A stretch of 64,000 nucleotides of DNA from Rhodobacteraceae bacterium EL53 (GTDB lineage: Bacteria > Pseudomonadota > Alphaproteobacteria > Rhodobacterales > Rhodobacteraceae): contig OMPR01000013.1 of NCBI GenBank assembly GCA_900313015.1, positions 746,850-810,849 on the forward strand, given 5' to 3'. A program made the translations under genes and the position numbers. Positions within the stretch are counted from its first letter, which is position 1. Each line of letters starts with the position of its first letter. The notes beneath the pieces were generated by a model. The model did no database searches and was not told the origin of the DNA. It saw only the letters and a program-made list of their open reading frames with translations. Below, one piece after another: positions 35,711 to 44,420 of the stretch.

Positions 35711-37531
35711 ATGTGTGGAATTGTCGGAGTATTGGGCCATCACCAGGCTGCACCGATCCTAGTTGAGGGGCTGAAGCGTCTCGAATACCGGGGCTATGAC
35801 AGCGCTGGAATTGCAACTGTTGACGCCGGACGATTGGATCGCCGTCGTGCTTTAGGTAAGTTGATCAATCTGAACGATCTGCTGGTGCATGAGCCGCTGG
35901 CGGGCACTTCGGGCATTGGACATACTCGGTGGGCCACCCATGGTGCAGCGACCACGGAAAATGCCCATCCCCACGCTCGTGGCAAGGTGGCCGTGGTGCA
36001 CAACGGGATCATCGAGAACTTTCGCGAGTTGCGGGCTTTTTTGGCTGACAAACAGATGACCGCCGAAACCGAGACCGATACTGAAACGGTTGCGATGCTG
36101 TGTGATTGGTTCCTGAGCCAAGGGAGCACCCCGGAGGAGGCCGCAAAAGCAACGATTGCGCGTCTTGAAGGGGCTTATGCGCTGTGTTTCCTGTTTGACG
36201 GTGAAGAAGATCTGATCGTAGCAGCCCGTAAGGGCAGCCCGTTGGCCATTGGCTGGGGGGAAGGTGAGATGTTCGTGGGCTCAGATGCTTTGGCACTGGC
36301 GCCGATGACCGATCAGATCACCTATCTGGAAGAGGGCGACATTGCCATTGTCACGCGCGCGGGGGCCAGCTTTCTTGATGAGGCGCAGCAACCGGTCGAG
36401 CGGACCTGTAAAACCGTCAATGTGGATGCTTCTGCGGCTGACAAAGGTGGATACCGCCACTTTATGGCCAAGGAAATTGCTGAACAGTCCACGGTGCTGG
36501 GCGCAGCAGTGAAATATTACCTGAGCAATCGCGAAGGCCAGCATACGCTGGAGACCGGATTGGATTTCAGTGGGATCGACAGGGTGGTAATGGTGGCATG
36601 TGGCACGGCATCACTGGCGTGCTTTACAGCCAAATACTGGTTCGAACAGATCGCCAAATTACCCGTCGAAGTCGATATCGCCTCTGAGTTCCGTTATCGT
36701 GAGCCCCCGGTTTCAGATCGCACGCTGGCCTTGTTTGTGAGTCAGTCAGGTGAAACCGCCGATACGTTGGCGGCGCTGCGCTATTGCGCAGGTAAGGTGG
36801 GCAAGATCGTTTCGATCGTGAACGTTGCCGAAAGCTCGATTGCGCGTGAAAGCGATGTTGTGCTGCCAATTCTGGCAGGGCCTGAAATCGGGGTGGCCTC
36901 GACCAAGGCCTTTACTTGCCAGCTGATGGTTCTGGCGGCGTTGACCTTGCAGGCTGCGCGCCAGCGCGAGGTGCTGGATGGGGCCGCTTTGGCGGAACAT
37001 GTTGATCAGCTGATGCGGGTGCCGGGACAGGTGGCGGATGCGATGACCTGTGAGCCGCAGGTGCAGGCCATCAGTGCGCAGCTGGCCCAGTACAAGGATG
37101 CGATCTTTCTGGGGCGGGGGGCGATGTACCCACTGGCACTGGAGGGGGCGCTCAAGCTCAAGGAAATTAGCTATATCCACGCCGAAGGCTATGCCAGCGG
37201 CGAACTGAAACATGGCCCGATCGCGTTGATCGACAAAGATATGCCAGTGGTCGTATTAACGCCTGCTGACAGCATGTTCGACAAGACTGTATCGAATATG
37301 GAAGAGGTCAGAGCACGCGGTGGCAAGATCGTGATGGTCAGCGATGCGGCAGGCATCAACAGGGCTGGAGACGGCAGTTGGCAGACCGTGGCCATGCCGC
37401 GGGTAGATGGCCCCTTTGCACCAATCGTTTATGCGGTGGCGGTGCAACTGCTAGCCTATCACACTGCGGTGGAGAAAGGCACGGATGTGGACCAACCGCG
37501 TAATCTGGCGAAATCAGTGACCGTCGAATAA
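35711..37531 (+). CDS. glmS: Glutamine-fructose-6-phosphate aminotransferase
   Basis: A 606-residue GlmS that makes glucosamine-6-phosphate. The N-terminal nucleophile cysteine is in MCGIVGVLG, with RGYDSAGIA, HTRWATHGAA and NGIIENF as glutaminase motifs. The two sugar-isomerase domains show ACGTASLACFTAKYWFE, SQSGETADTLAAL and GRGAMYPLALEGALKLKEIS; the canonical ending DQPRNLAKSVTVE is present. It lies 23 bases behind glmU, so both feed UDP-GlcNAc synthesis for the glycan genes around them. No glmS ribozyme or similar leader is visible. Confidence 0.96.
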   Translation: MCGIVGVLGHHQAAPILVEGLKRLEYRGYDSAGIATVDAGRLDRRRALGKLINLNDLLVHEPLAGTSGIGHTRWATHGAATTENAHPHARGKVAVVHNGIIENFRELRAFLADKQMTAETETDTETVAMLCDWFLSQGSTPEEAAKATIARLEGAYALCFLFDGEEDLIVAARKGSPLAIGWGEGEMFVGSDALALAPMTDQITYLEEGDIAIVTRAGASFLDEAQQPVERTCKTVNVDASAADKGGYRHFMAKEIAEQSTVLGAAVKYYLSNREGQHTLETGLDFSGIDRVVMVACGTASLACFTAKYWFEQIAKLPVEVDIASEFRYREPPVSDRTLALFVSQSGETADTLAALRYCAGKVGKIVSIVNVAESSIARESDVVLPILAGPEIGVASTKAFTCQLMVLAALTLQAARQREVLDGAALAEHVDQLMRVPGQVADAMTCEPQVQAISAQLAQYKDAIFLGRGAMYPLALEGALKLKEISYIHAEGYASGELKHGPIALIDKDMPVVVLTPADSMFDKTVSNMEEVRARGGKIVMVSDAAGINRAGDGSWQTVAMPRVDGPFAPIVYAVAVQLLAYHTAVEKGTDVDQPRNLAKSVTVE

Positions 37532-37575
37532 CGCAAAAGATCTGCGTTGCATCAGTGACGCGACGGGTTTGTGTT

Positions 37576-38694
37576 TTAAGAAGAGAGGACGGCGGGGGAG
37601 ACCGCGCCGTCTTGCAACATCATCAAAACCGCGCTTAGCACATGATATAAGCTTGAGGCGGGCATGGTGTCCGAGAGCAAGTTACCGTCCCGGTCGCGGC
37701 AGTCATACCATCCGCCGGGCACATCCGTTTCCATATATTGTTGCCACATCACGGCGAGGATCTGCTCGGGGGCAGCCGCGTTATCGCCCCGGATACCCCG
37801 CCGTCGCATCACCAACGCTGCCTTGAGCAATTCGGTTTGTGGCCAGAGCCGCCGCGTTCGGCAGGTGGGGTCCAATCTGTCAGGCAACAGACCAAAGCCA
37901 TCACGTGCAGCCAATACGGTGGAAAAGAGGGGCCGCAAATCCACGCCTGAGGCGCGCCCGGTTACCGTCTCGTAGTGATCAATCAGATAAATCCATTCGG
38001 CCATATGCCCGGGTTCGGTCGTCTGTATGGTGGTGTCCAACGGGATCCATTTGACATCGAAGAATTCGAGCACCCGGCCGCCGGGCTGCTGAAACTTGTC
38101 CCGAAACAGGGACAGGCAGGTCTCGGCAATGTCGCGATAGCGGGGCGTCCCAGTGGCCGCAAAAAGCGCGGTGGTCGCCTCGAACAGGTGCATATGCGCA
38201 TTCTGGCCGCGTGGCAGGCTATGGGCGGCATCTGCGTGCCATCCGCGTTGGGCCTGCAGGCGGTCAAGTGCGTCATCAAGCGGGGCAAGATCAACGTGAT
38301 CCGTATGACCGGCCTCGATCAGGGCAGCAGCAGCAAGCAGTAGAAAAGCCAAGTCATAAAGCGCATGAGGGGCTTGTCGGATTGCTAAATCCGGGGCCAG
38401 CAATGCCGCGAGATGACCGCTGTCGGGATCAAAGCCCCTGGTCATGGCAAAGTGAAACAGCTGTACCGCACGGGCTTGCAATACAGGGTCCTCGGTGCGG
38501 GCGAAACAATAGGCTTGCCGCAATTGCACCCGCAGGCGCCGAGGGAAGGCAGTGCAGGGTTGCCCCGAGTGATCCAGCGCCTCCCAGACGGTGCCGGTAG
38601 CGGTATCGACGCCCGTCCCGGACCAGAGTGGCAGGGCGTGGTGATGCAGCCAGTGGTGCAGATCTGTGCGCGAGAGGGCGAAGGGAGGTGTCAC
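37576..38694 (-). CDS. AGE-family sugar epimerase (N-acylglucosamine 2-epimerase type)
   Basis: A 372-residue (alpha/alpha)6-barrel epimerase of the AGE superfamily. The typical RGQNAHMHLFEATTALFAAT segment (about residues 155-175) carries active-site histidine and arginine positions; PLDTTIQTTEPGHMAEWIYL and RLWPQTELLKAAL are later conserved parts. Members interconvert GlcNAc and ManNAc or act on mannose and related sugars. Beside NeuA and a sialyltransferase, a GlcNAc 2-epimerase role supplying ManNAc is the natural reading, but the mannose-isomerase alternative stays open. Translation starts at GTG 38694, overlapping the stop of the GT42 gene (GTGA), which is why I prefer it to a longer ATG frame inside that gene. 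Confidence 0.82.
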   Translation of the reverse strand: MTPPFALSRTDLHHWLHHHALPLWSGTGVDTATGTVWEALDHSGQPCTAFPRRLRVQLRQAYCFARTEDPVLQARAVQLFHFAMTRGFDPDSGHLAALLAPDLAIRQAPHALYDLAFLLLAAAALIEAGHTDHVDLAPLDDALDRLQAQRGWHADAAHSLPRGQNAHMHLFEATTALFAATGTPRYRDIAETCLSLFRDKFQQPGGRVLEFFDVKWIPLDTTIQTTEPGHMAEWIYLIDHYETVTGRASGVDLRPLFSTVLAARDGFGLLPDRLDPTCRTRRLWPQTELLKAALVMRRRGIRGDNAAAPEQILAVMWQQYMETDVPGGWYDCRDRDGNLLSDTMPASSLYHVLSAVLMMLQDGAVSPAVLSS

Positions 38695-39491
38695 TGGGGG
38701 CGGTCTTTGCCGAGTTGCCGCCGCCAAGCGCTGGCCCGGCGCAGCAGTTTGAGCCAGGCGATGGGATAGATCCCGGCGCGTGCAACCCAATCCGTTGGTG
38801 GGGTACGCGGTGTTTGCACAACGGGATCACCCGGGCGCAGGGGGGCGCAGGGCATCAACGTGTCCAGCAGTGACCCTTCTGCGATGCAGGACAGCTCGAC
38901 ATCGCCGCGGCGGAGGAGGGCCTCCAGAATAGCAAGGTCCAAGGCGGGATCATGTAGATGGTGATCCATGCCACGGGTATTCAGATCCTGCCCCATCAGA
39001 TCTTTGTAGTGGCGGCCCGGCTCAAACGGATAGCGCTGTGCACCATTGTAAAAGTCGATCCCAGCTAGAATGATGCGTTCGGCTCCCATCGCGTGCGCCA
39101 TTAACACCGCATAAAGGCCAGTGGTTGGCTTGCGGTCGTGGTGGGCCATCAGGGTGGCGACCTCGGTCTCGATGGCTGCATCGCGATAGCGCATGGGTTG
39201 ATAGAGCGGGCCAAATCGGCGCTGTCCTGCGCGAATGACCTTTGGGTTGTGGCTGGTCCAAGCCCGCAAATCGTAATCCGCGCGGATGCGCCAGAGGGTT
39301 TCAAACATGAAAGGTGCGATCCGAGGGTCGCCCCCCATGAAGGCCATGTCGACCCGTTTCCCCAGATAGGCTAGCGGTTCAAAAAAGAAGTTGTTGGTGC
39401 GTATGATCTGGTCGCTGGTTAACACCTGCCCTGAGCGCACACGCGTCAGTGAGAGGCCACTGCCTGCAACCACATAAGTCTTGGAGGTCAT
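38691..39491 (-). CDS. GT42-family sialyltransferase (CstII-like)
   Basis: A 266-residue glycosyltransferase matching the Campylobacter CstI/CstII alpha-2,3/2,8-sialyltransferases. The CMP-sialate-binding opening VVAGSGLSLTRV, the segment RTNNFFFEPLAYLGKRVDMA, the region TTGLYAVLMAHAMGAERI with ILAGIDFYNGAQRYPFE, and a histidine-rich catalytic stretch MDHHLHDPALDLAILEALL all align with that family by eye. It would move sialic acid from CMP-sialate onto a surface glycan at the cytoplasmic face. The ATG at 39491 overlaps the neuA stop (ATGA), so the two are translationally coupled, and its own stop overlaps the AGE start. Confidence 0.85.
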   Translation of the reverse strand: MTSKTYVVAGSGLSLTRVRSGQVLTSDQIIRTNNFFFEPLAYLGKRVDMAFMGGDPRIAPFMFETLWRIRADYDLRAWTSHNPKVIRAGQRRFGPLYQPMRYRDAAIETEVATLMAHHDRKPTTGLYAVLMAHAMGAERIILAGIDFYNGAQRYPFEPGRHYKDLMGQDLNTRGMDHHLHDPALDLAILEALLRRGDVELSCIAEGSLLDTLMPCAPLRPGDPVVQTPRTPPTDWVARAGIYPIAWLKLLRRASAWRRQLGKDRPQ

Positions 39492-40693
39492 TGCGGCTTG
39501 ACCGTATGCGCCAGAAGGGCATCGCTCATGGCGCGCAGGGCGCCGTGGCCACCGGGGTGGGGCAGGATCCAATCAGCTATGCCGAGAATGTCCGGATGGG
39601 AATCCGACGGACAGGCCGCCAATCCGGCGCGGGCCATCGCGGCTCGGTCGTTGATGTCGTTGCCCACATAGAGCAGTTGTTTCCAGTCGAGTCCGCGTTC
39701 TGCCAGCCAGGGACCAAGGGCCGCCACCTTGTCATCGATGGCATGATGCACTTCGATCCCAAGTTTGTCGGCGCGCCGTAGCACCACTGGATTGCGTTCT
39801 TTGGACAGGATCATCAGGTGCCAGCGTCCAGCCTGCCGGAGCAGGGATAGGCCCATGCCATCGCCCCGCGAGGTGCGGACGCTTTCGATTCCGTTCTGGT
39901 CCGTGGTTACCAGATTGTCCGTATGAACCCCGTCGAAATCCATCACGACTGCGCGGATCTCAGACAGGTGTTCTGGCAAGAGAGACATGCTGGAGGCTGT
40001 GGCCTGGGCAATATGATTGCACAATGCCAGATCGTGCACCGAGTCGATTTCAATCGGCGGATGCAGGACGGGACACAGAGCAACTTTGCCACAAAACCGG
40101 GTGCCCGTGCGTTCAAAGGCGGCAGCATCCACTGTGTAGATGGCCCCGCTTTCGCGAAAGGCGGGTGGCAGGTCCTGACGACGTTGGCGGGGGGCGGTTT
40201 CATCATGGTTGATGCCAACGCCAGACCCGTCGGTGTCGGGGCGCCAAAGGAACGAATGGTCTTCGATGACAGAGAGGGCACAATCGGCGTGCTGGTCCCG
40301 CATCGCGCTGAGGCAGGATTCAATATCGGCACCGGTGGTAAAGGGCGAGGTGCATTGCAAGAACACCAGTTGGTTGAGCCCTGGCAGATCGGCGCGAATC
40401 TGCCCTAGGCTGTGCAACCAACCGGCTTCAGAGCTGGCGGTATCATCAGCCAGCTCTGCTGGGCGGTCAACGATACGGGCGCCATGCAAACGGGATTCGG
40501 TGGCGATGGCGGCGTCATCGGTCGAGACGTAAACCTCTGCCACAGAGGGGGCAGCGCGCGCCGCGCGCACTGCGCGGCCAATCAATGAGATACCACCGAT
40601 TGGGCGCAAATTCTTGCCAGGAACACCTTTGGACCCACCACGGGCGAGGATCACACAGGCGGTTGTCGTAGGGTCACATGTGGTGCTGGTCAT
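39488..40693 (-). CDS. neuA: CMP-sialic acid synthetase fused to a KdsC-like HAD phosphatase domain
   Basis: A 401-residue two-domain enzyme. Residues 1-230 are an acylneuraminate cytidylyltransferase: CVILARGGSKGVPGKNLRPI, then LVFLQCTSPFTTGADIES and FRESGAIYTVDAAAF. It activates a nonulosonic acid with CTP. Residues 240-395 are a KdsC-like haloacid dehalogenase domain: AVVMDFDGVHTDN (both aspartates of the DxD motif present), ILSKERNPVVLRRADKLG and LLYVGNDINDRAAMARAG. The domain may strip a 9-phosphate from the sugar acid or serve only for assembly, as suggested for the similar vertebrate enzyme. It is first in a coupled operon with GT42 and AGE genes and diverges from the rightward operon at 40836. 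Confidence 0.9.
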   Translation of the reverse strand: MTSTTCDPTTTACVILARGGSKGVPGKNLRPIGGISLIGRAVRAARAAPSVAEVYVSTDDAAIATESRLHGARIVDRPAELADDTASSEAGWLHSLGQIRADLPGLNQLVFLQCTSPFTTGADIESCLSAMRDQHADCALSVIEDHSFLWRPDTDGSGVGINHDETAPRQRRQDLPPAFRESGAIYTVDAAAFERTGTRFCGKVALCPVLHPPIEIDSVHDLALCNHIAQATASSMSLLPEHLSEIRAVVMDFDGVHTDNLVTTDQNGIESVRTSRGDGMGLSLLRQAGRWHLMILSKERNPVVLRRADKLGIEVHHAIDDKVAALGPWLAERGLDWKQLLYVGNDINDRAAMARAGLAACPSDSHPDILGIADWILPHPGGHGALRAMSDALLAHTVKPQ

Positions 40694-40835
40694 TTAGGTG
40701 CCCTGTGGTTTTGTATGTGCTGTACTGCAGGCATGCGGATAGGGCACGCCACGGACCCGCCAGCCTAGGTTACCTTTACAAAGCACAGGGTGCTGTGTAA
40801 ATCCTCCTCAGGTTTCAGATTTGCCGGTTTCATAA

Positions 40836-41051
40836 ATGCTTTCACAGCTAAAGAAAACGTCTCTGGGCAGGGCTTTATGGCGTCTGTTGCGGGGGATCAA
40901 ACGTCAGGGAAAACGATTGATCCGGCTGGCTGCTCCGCTCTATGAATGGATCCCGTCACCGGCGCATTTGCGCGCTGCGAACCGACATCACAATAAACAA
41001 CAACAGCGCATTCTTGCCGCCTTTGAAGCCGGAGATCACACAGGCTCATGA
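40836..41051 (+). CDS. Small basic protein at the head of the nonulosonate operon
   Basis: A 71-residue protein with a strongly basic amphipathic first half (TSLGRALWRLLRGIKRQGKR) and no recognised domain. Its stop overlaps the next start (ATGA at 41048-41051), which supports real translation. It could be a leader-like or membrane-surface peptide; its function is unknown. The 142-base gap to neuA must hold the promoters of both operons. Confidence 0.6.
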   Translation: MLSQLKKTSLGRALWRLLRGIKRQGKRLIRLAAPLYEWIPSPAHLRAANRHHNKQQQRILAAFEAGDHTGS

Positions 41052-42178
41052 CCCGGCCCCGCCGTATTTTGATTTTGTTTGGCGACGATTCCACGTTGTT
41101 CTTTGCCACCCGTATGCGGGCGCTGTTGCAGGCCGCTGACTCAACCGATGAAGTCGTATTGGGCTGCTTCAAGGACGAGATGGCCCTGTCGCCGCGTCAG
41201 TTGGAGCTGCACATCCCTAAAGGTGATTATCAGCTGCTGGATTTGCCAGAGCTGAACCGTGCGGCGTGTTCTGCGGATTTGGATGCGATCATCGTTTGCA
41301 AGGTGCCGCGGGCATTGACCCTGCTGTTGCAGGATCCGACCTATCGCGACCTGGCGCACCGCCCTCGGATCATGGCCTTTCTTCCGGGGCTGGATTTTTT
41401 CCCGGATCGGGGCATGCGCAACCGGCTGTATTGCGACAGCGTTTATTTGTTTCCCGAGAGTTTCGTGCCCCGGTTCAAGGCGTTGCAGGCTGAGCAGTTG
41501 CCGGCGCAGGGTATGGGTGGTTCGGTCAAGGTCCGGCACGTGGGGTTCGGACATCCCGCTTGCCTACGCCCTGAACATGACATTCCGCAGACCCTGCCCG
41601 AGGGAGACATCTATTTCTTTGGTCAGGCCCTGTCGCCGCTGACCCGACGCGGGCGTGTGCACCTGTTGCAGGTGATGGCAGCGATTGCGCGCAAGAACCC
41701 GGATCGGACGGTGTGGATCAAGCTGCGCCACCTGCCAGAGGAAAACGCCACTCACGTGCACCGGGAGCGGTTCAGTTATCCGTCTTTGATGTCAGCTATT
41801 GCGGCTCCGGATAATCTGCGGCTGACGGCCTGTGATATGGATACGGCGCTGGCGCAGGCTGCGTTGGGGATTGTGTGTACTTCAACGGCGGCGATGGATC
41901 TGATCCGGGCTGGCGTGCCGACGATGGTGCATCTGGATTATGTGGATAATTACGTTGACACGCTGGTGCCTCCGATGCGGGATTTGTTTGCTGATAGTAA
42001 TCTGATCGTCTCGCTCGAGGATCTGCTGCATCTGCGCTATCGGGCTCCGAACCGAACCTGGGTCGAGAGCATGTTCTGTGACCATGATTTAGGTCTGCGC
42101 GTTCTGGATGATATTTTCGGCGAAGACGCGCCTTTGGCAGGCTCTGAATTGACCGAGGTTGCCCGGCGGAGTGTTTGA
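41048..42178 (+). CDS. Putative glycosyltransferase, GT-B like
   Basis: A 376-residue protein. The first strand is RRILILFGDDSTLFFATRMR, and the C-terminal half has IVCTSTAAMDLIRAGVPTMV, the glycine and hydroxyl-rich loop that in GT-B enzymes and capsule transferases binds nucleotide sugar. DIYFFGQALSPLTRRGRVHL and VWIKLRHLPEENATHVHRE add to that picture. It resembles proteins annotated as DUF6716 putative glycosyltransferases as I remember them; this is not certain. It is coupled to the small gene before it and likely adds a sugar, perhaps a nonulosonic acid, to a glycan. Confidence 0.65.
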   Translation: MTRPRRILILFGDDSTLFFATRMRALLQAADSTDEVVLGCFKDEMALSPRQLELHIPKGDYQLLDLPELNRAACSADLDAIIVCKVPRALTLLLQDPTYRDLAHRPRIMAFLPGLDFFPDRGMRNRLYCDSVYLFPESFVPRFKALQAEQLPAQGMGGSVKVRHVGFGHPACLRPEHDIPQTLPEGDIYFFGQALSPLTRRGRVHLLQVMAAIARKNPDRTVWIKLRHLPEENATHVHRERFSYPSLMSAIAAPDNLRLTACDMDTALAQAALGIVCTSTAAMDLIRAGVPTMVHLDYVDNYVDTLVPPMRDLFADSNLIVSLEDLLHLRYRAPNRTWVESMFCDHDLGLRVLDDIFGEDAPLAGSELTEVARRSV

Positions 42179-42264
42179 CCTTGTAGGGTGTTCAAGTTAG
42201 GTCCTATGCAAATAGAATAAGGATGTGGACGGGCATCCTTTAAAATGAATTTTGGGAATTGAAT

Positions 42265-43173
42265 ATGGCGTTAGACAAGACACCGGTACAGGTTATTGCC
42301 GAAATCGGATGCAATCATAAGGGCGATATGGATATCGCCAAGGACCTGATCCGCGTTGCAGCCACCGTGTGCGGGGCGCATGTGGCCAAGTTCCAGAAAC
42401 GGCACAACCGCGAATTGCTGTCCCCGGTGGAATATGACACGCCGCATCCGGTGCCTTCGAATGCTTATGGCGATACCTATGGGGCGCACCGCGATTTTCT
42501 GGAGATGGACGTTGATCAGCACAAAGAGCTGATCGACACCTGTAAAGAGTATGGCATCGCCTATTCTACCAGCGTCTGGGATCTGACCTCGGCGCGAGAA
42601 ATGACAACGCTGAACCCTCCGATGCTTAAGATCCCGTCGGCCACCAACTTGCATTATGATCTGCAGAATTACCTGTGTGAAAATTTCGCAGGCGAGATCC
42701 ACGTTTCAACCGGCATGTCGACCGGGGATGAAATTGCCAAGCTGGTTCAATTTTATGCGGACCGTGGCCGGGCCCAGGATCTGGTCGTTTACAGCTGCAC
42801 ATCGGGGTATCCGGTGGCTTTTGAGGACATTTGCCTGTTCGAAATTCGCACCCTGATGGAGAAATTTGGCACCACTGTGAAGGGCATCGGTTTTTCAGGT
42901 CACCACTTGGGGATTGCAGCAGATGTTGCCGCGTTGGCAATCGGGCGTAGTCTGGAATCCGAAGGCAAGGGCCGGTTCAGTCATATCGAACGCCACTTTA
43001 CTTTGGACCGCACCTGGAAGGGTACGGATCACGCCGCCAGCTTGGAACCTGATGGGTTGCGTCGTCTGTGTCGGGATGTGGGTAATGTGGATCAGGCACT
43101 GGCTTATAAGGGGCAGGACATCCTGCCAGTGGAACAGGTACAGCGCGACAAATTGAAATGGGGTCTGTCCTGA
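42265..43173 (+). CDS. neuB: N-acetylneuraminate synthase-type enzyme, barrel only
   Basis: A 302-residue NeuB-family synthase condensing phosphoenolpyruvate with ManNAc or a related hexose. The barrel begins VIAEIGCNHKGDMDIAKDLI, with AKFQKRHNRELL, MLKIPSATNLHYD and IHVSTGMSTGDEIAKLV as active-site strands, and HIERHFTLDRTWKGTDHAAS near the end. NeuB proteins usually have about 340-360 residues with a C-terminal antifreeze-like SAF lid that closes over the neighbouring subunit; this one stops right after the barrel. The ATG at 42265 follows GGGA; an upstream TTG is less likely. It has 80 bases of leader in the rightward operon. Confidence 0.88.
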   Translation: MALDKTPVQVIAEIGCNHKGDMDIAKDLIRVAATVCGAHVAKFQKRHNRELLSPVEYDTPHPVPSNAYGDTYGAHRDFLEMDVDQHKELIDTCKEYGIAYSTSVWDLTSAREMTTLNPPMLKIPSATNLHYDLQNYLCENFAGEIHVSTGMSTGDEIAKLVQFYADRGRAQDLVVYSCTSGYPVAFEDICLFEIRTLMEKFGTTVKGIGFSGHHLGIAADVAALAIGRSLESEGKGRFSHIERHFTLDRTWKGTDHAASLEPDGLRRLCRDVGNVDQALAYKGQDILPVEQVQRDKLKWGLS

Positions 43174-43190
43174 TCAGGTAATGAACTGGG

Positions 43191-43226
43191 TTCGGTGGGG
43201 GACAATTTGTTTGCAAACCCACCGAA
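43191..43226 (+). terminator. Inverted repeat after neuB
   Basis: TTCGGTGGG and CCCACCGAA, nine perfect pairs with an 18-base loop, lie 17 bases after the neuB stop in a 158-base gap. No T-run follows, so it may only attenuate transcription before pseG or protect the upstream mRNA. Confidence 0.45.
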
Positions 43227-43331
43227 ATGGACATACGGAAAGACCTACGTTTGAAGTCTAAATTTATAAGTAATTATAAGAGCTATGTTTGATCTGCCGC
43301 AGTCTGTGCTGATCCCGGAAAGCGGGGCGGC

Positions 43332-44420
43332 ATGACGGATAGAATAGTGTTTCGATGTGCCGTCTCCGCGACGGTGGGTATCGGTCATCTCATGCGATGT
43401 CGCGAAATGGCACGATATCTGCAGGAGCTGGGAGGCGAGAGTTTTTTGCTCGGTCCGCCTGATAGTCTACGCACCGAAGCTGACGAAAGCCTGTTTGCCG
43501 ATTGGATCGAAGTGCCCGAACGGGGCAGCTCCGCCGAAGATGCGGCGCGTCTGGTGGCGCTGTGCCGGAAATATGACACACCTTACGCAGTGATGGACGA
43601 CTATCGCGGTGACCCCGAGTACCAGCAAATTTTGCGGAATGCGGGTTTGCGTTGGTTGCAGCAATTCGATGCCAGTAAACCTTGGGAATTTCAGCCCGAT
43701 TTGCTGGTCAATGCCAGCCCTTATGAACGCCGCGAGCAATATTTGCCTTGGCTGAAGGACCCGGCGCAGACCCGGACCTTGTTCGGTCCGCAGTATGCGG
43801 TTCTGCGCCCCGCTTTTGCCGGTCTCACGGCACGGGCTGACGGGCGCCCTGTGCAACGGGTTTTGGCCGCCTTTGGTGGCGGAGATGATCGTGGTGCTAT
43901 TGCCACCACGATCGAAGCTCTGGCTGGCCGTTTGGGGCCGGATGTGACCTTGGTGATCGTTTCTGGGGCGGGCAATCCACGCCGCGAGGCCGTGGCCGCG
44001 AAGGTGGCCGAGTTGCCTGCAGGGCAGGTCGAATTTCACGTGAATCCACCTGATATGATCCAGTTGATGCGCGACTGCGATCTGGCTGTGATCGGTGGGG
44101 GCACGATGAGTTACGAGGCCGCGATCTGTGGGTTGCCAATCGTCTTTATGGGGCTGGCCCCCAATCAGGAACGGCCTTGTCAGGGATGGCAGGATCTGAC
44201 TGAAGCCCGCTATCTGGGTCAGGTTGGAACGGTTACGGTGTCAGAACTGTATGAAACCGTGGCAGATTTGGTGAGCGATGACACCGCGCGGACTGAGGTG
44301 GCCGCCAAGGGGCGTCAGTTGGTGGACGGACAGGGAACCAGACGATTGGTCGAGGCCCTGCTGGAGCGGGGAACGATTCAGTTCCAAAGAGGGATAAATG
44401 AAGGAGGTGACGCGTTATGA
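43332..44420 (+). CDS. pseG: PseG-type UDP-sugar hydrolase
   Basis: A 362-residue GT-B fold hydrolase like PseG, which releases 2,4-diacetamido-2,4,6-trideoxy-L-altrose from its UDP form in pseudaminic acid synthesis. The N-terminal FRCAVSATVGIGHLMRC has the G-x-GH loop with the histidine (H19) that is catalytic in PseG. VLAAFGGGDDRGAIATTIEA and IGGGTMSYEAAICGLPIVFM build the UDP-binding domain. It could instead process another UDP-diamino sugar (legionaminic type). Its stop overlaps the start of the next gene (ATGA), whose strong ribosome-binding site AAGGAGGTGA is inside its last codons. Confidence 0.85.
   Translation: MTDRIVFRCAVSATVGIGHLMRCREMARYLQELGGESFLLGPPDSLRTEADESLFADWIEVPERGSSAEDAARLVALCRKYDTPYAVMDDYRGDPEYQQILRNAGLRWLQQFDASKPWEFQPDLLVNASPYERREQYLPWLKDPAQTRTLFGPQYAVLRPAFAGLTARADGRPVQRVLAAFGGGDDRGAIATTIEALAGRLGPDVTLVIVSGAGNPRREAVAAKVAELPAGQVEFHVNPPDMIQLMRDCDLAVIGGGTMSYEAAICGLPIVFMGLAPNQERPCQGWQDLTEARYLGQVGTVTVSELYETVADLVSDDTARTEVAAKGRQLVDGQGTRRLVEALLERGTIQFQRGINEGGDAL

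Noticed and set aside
37530..37548. Short inverted repeat (AACGCA / TGCGTT) at the end of glmS
   Set aside because: The stem is only six pairs and no T-run follows, so I do not call it a terminator.
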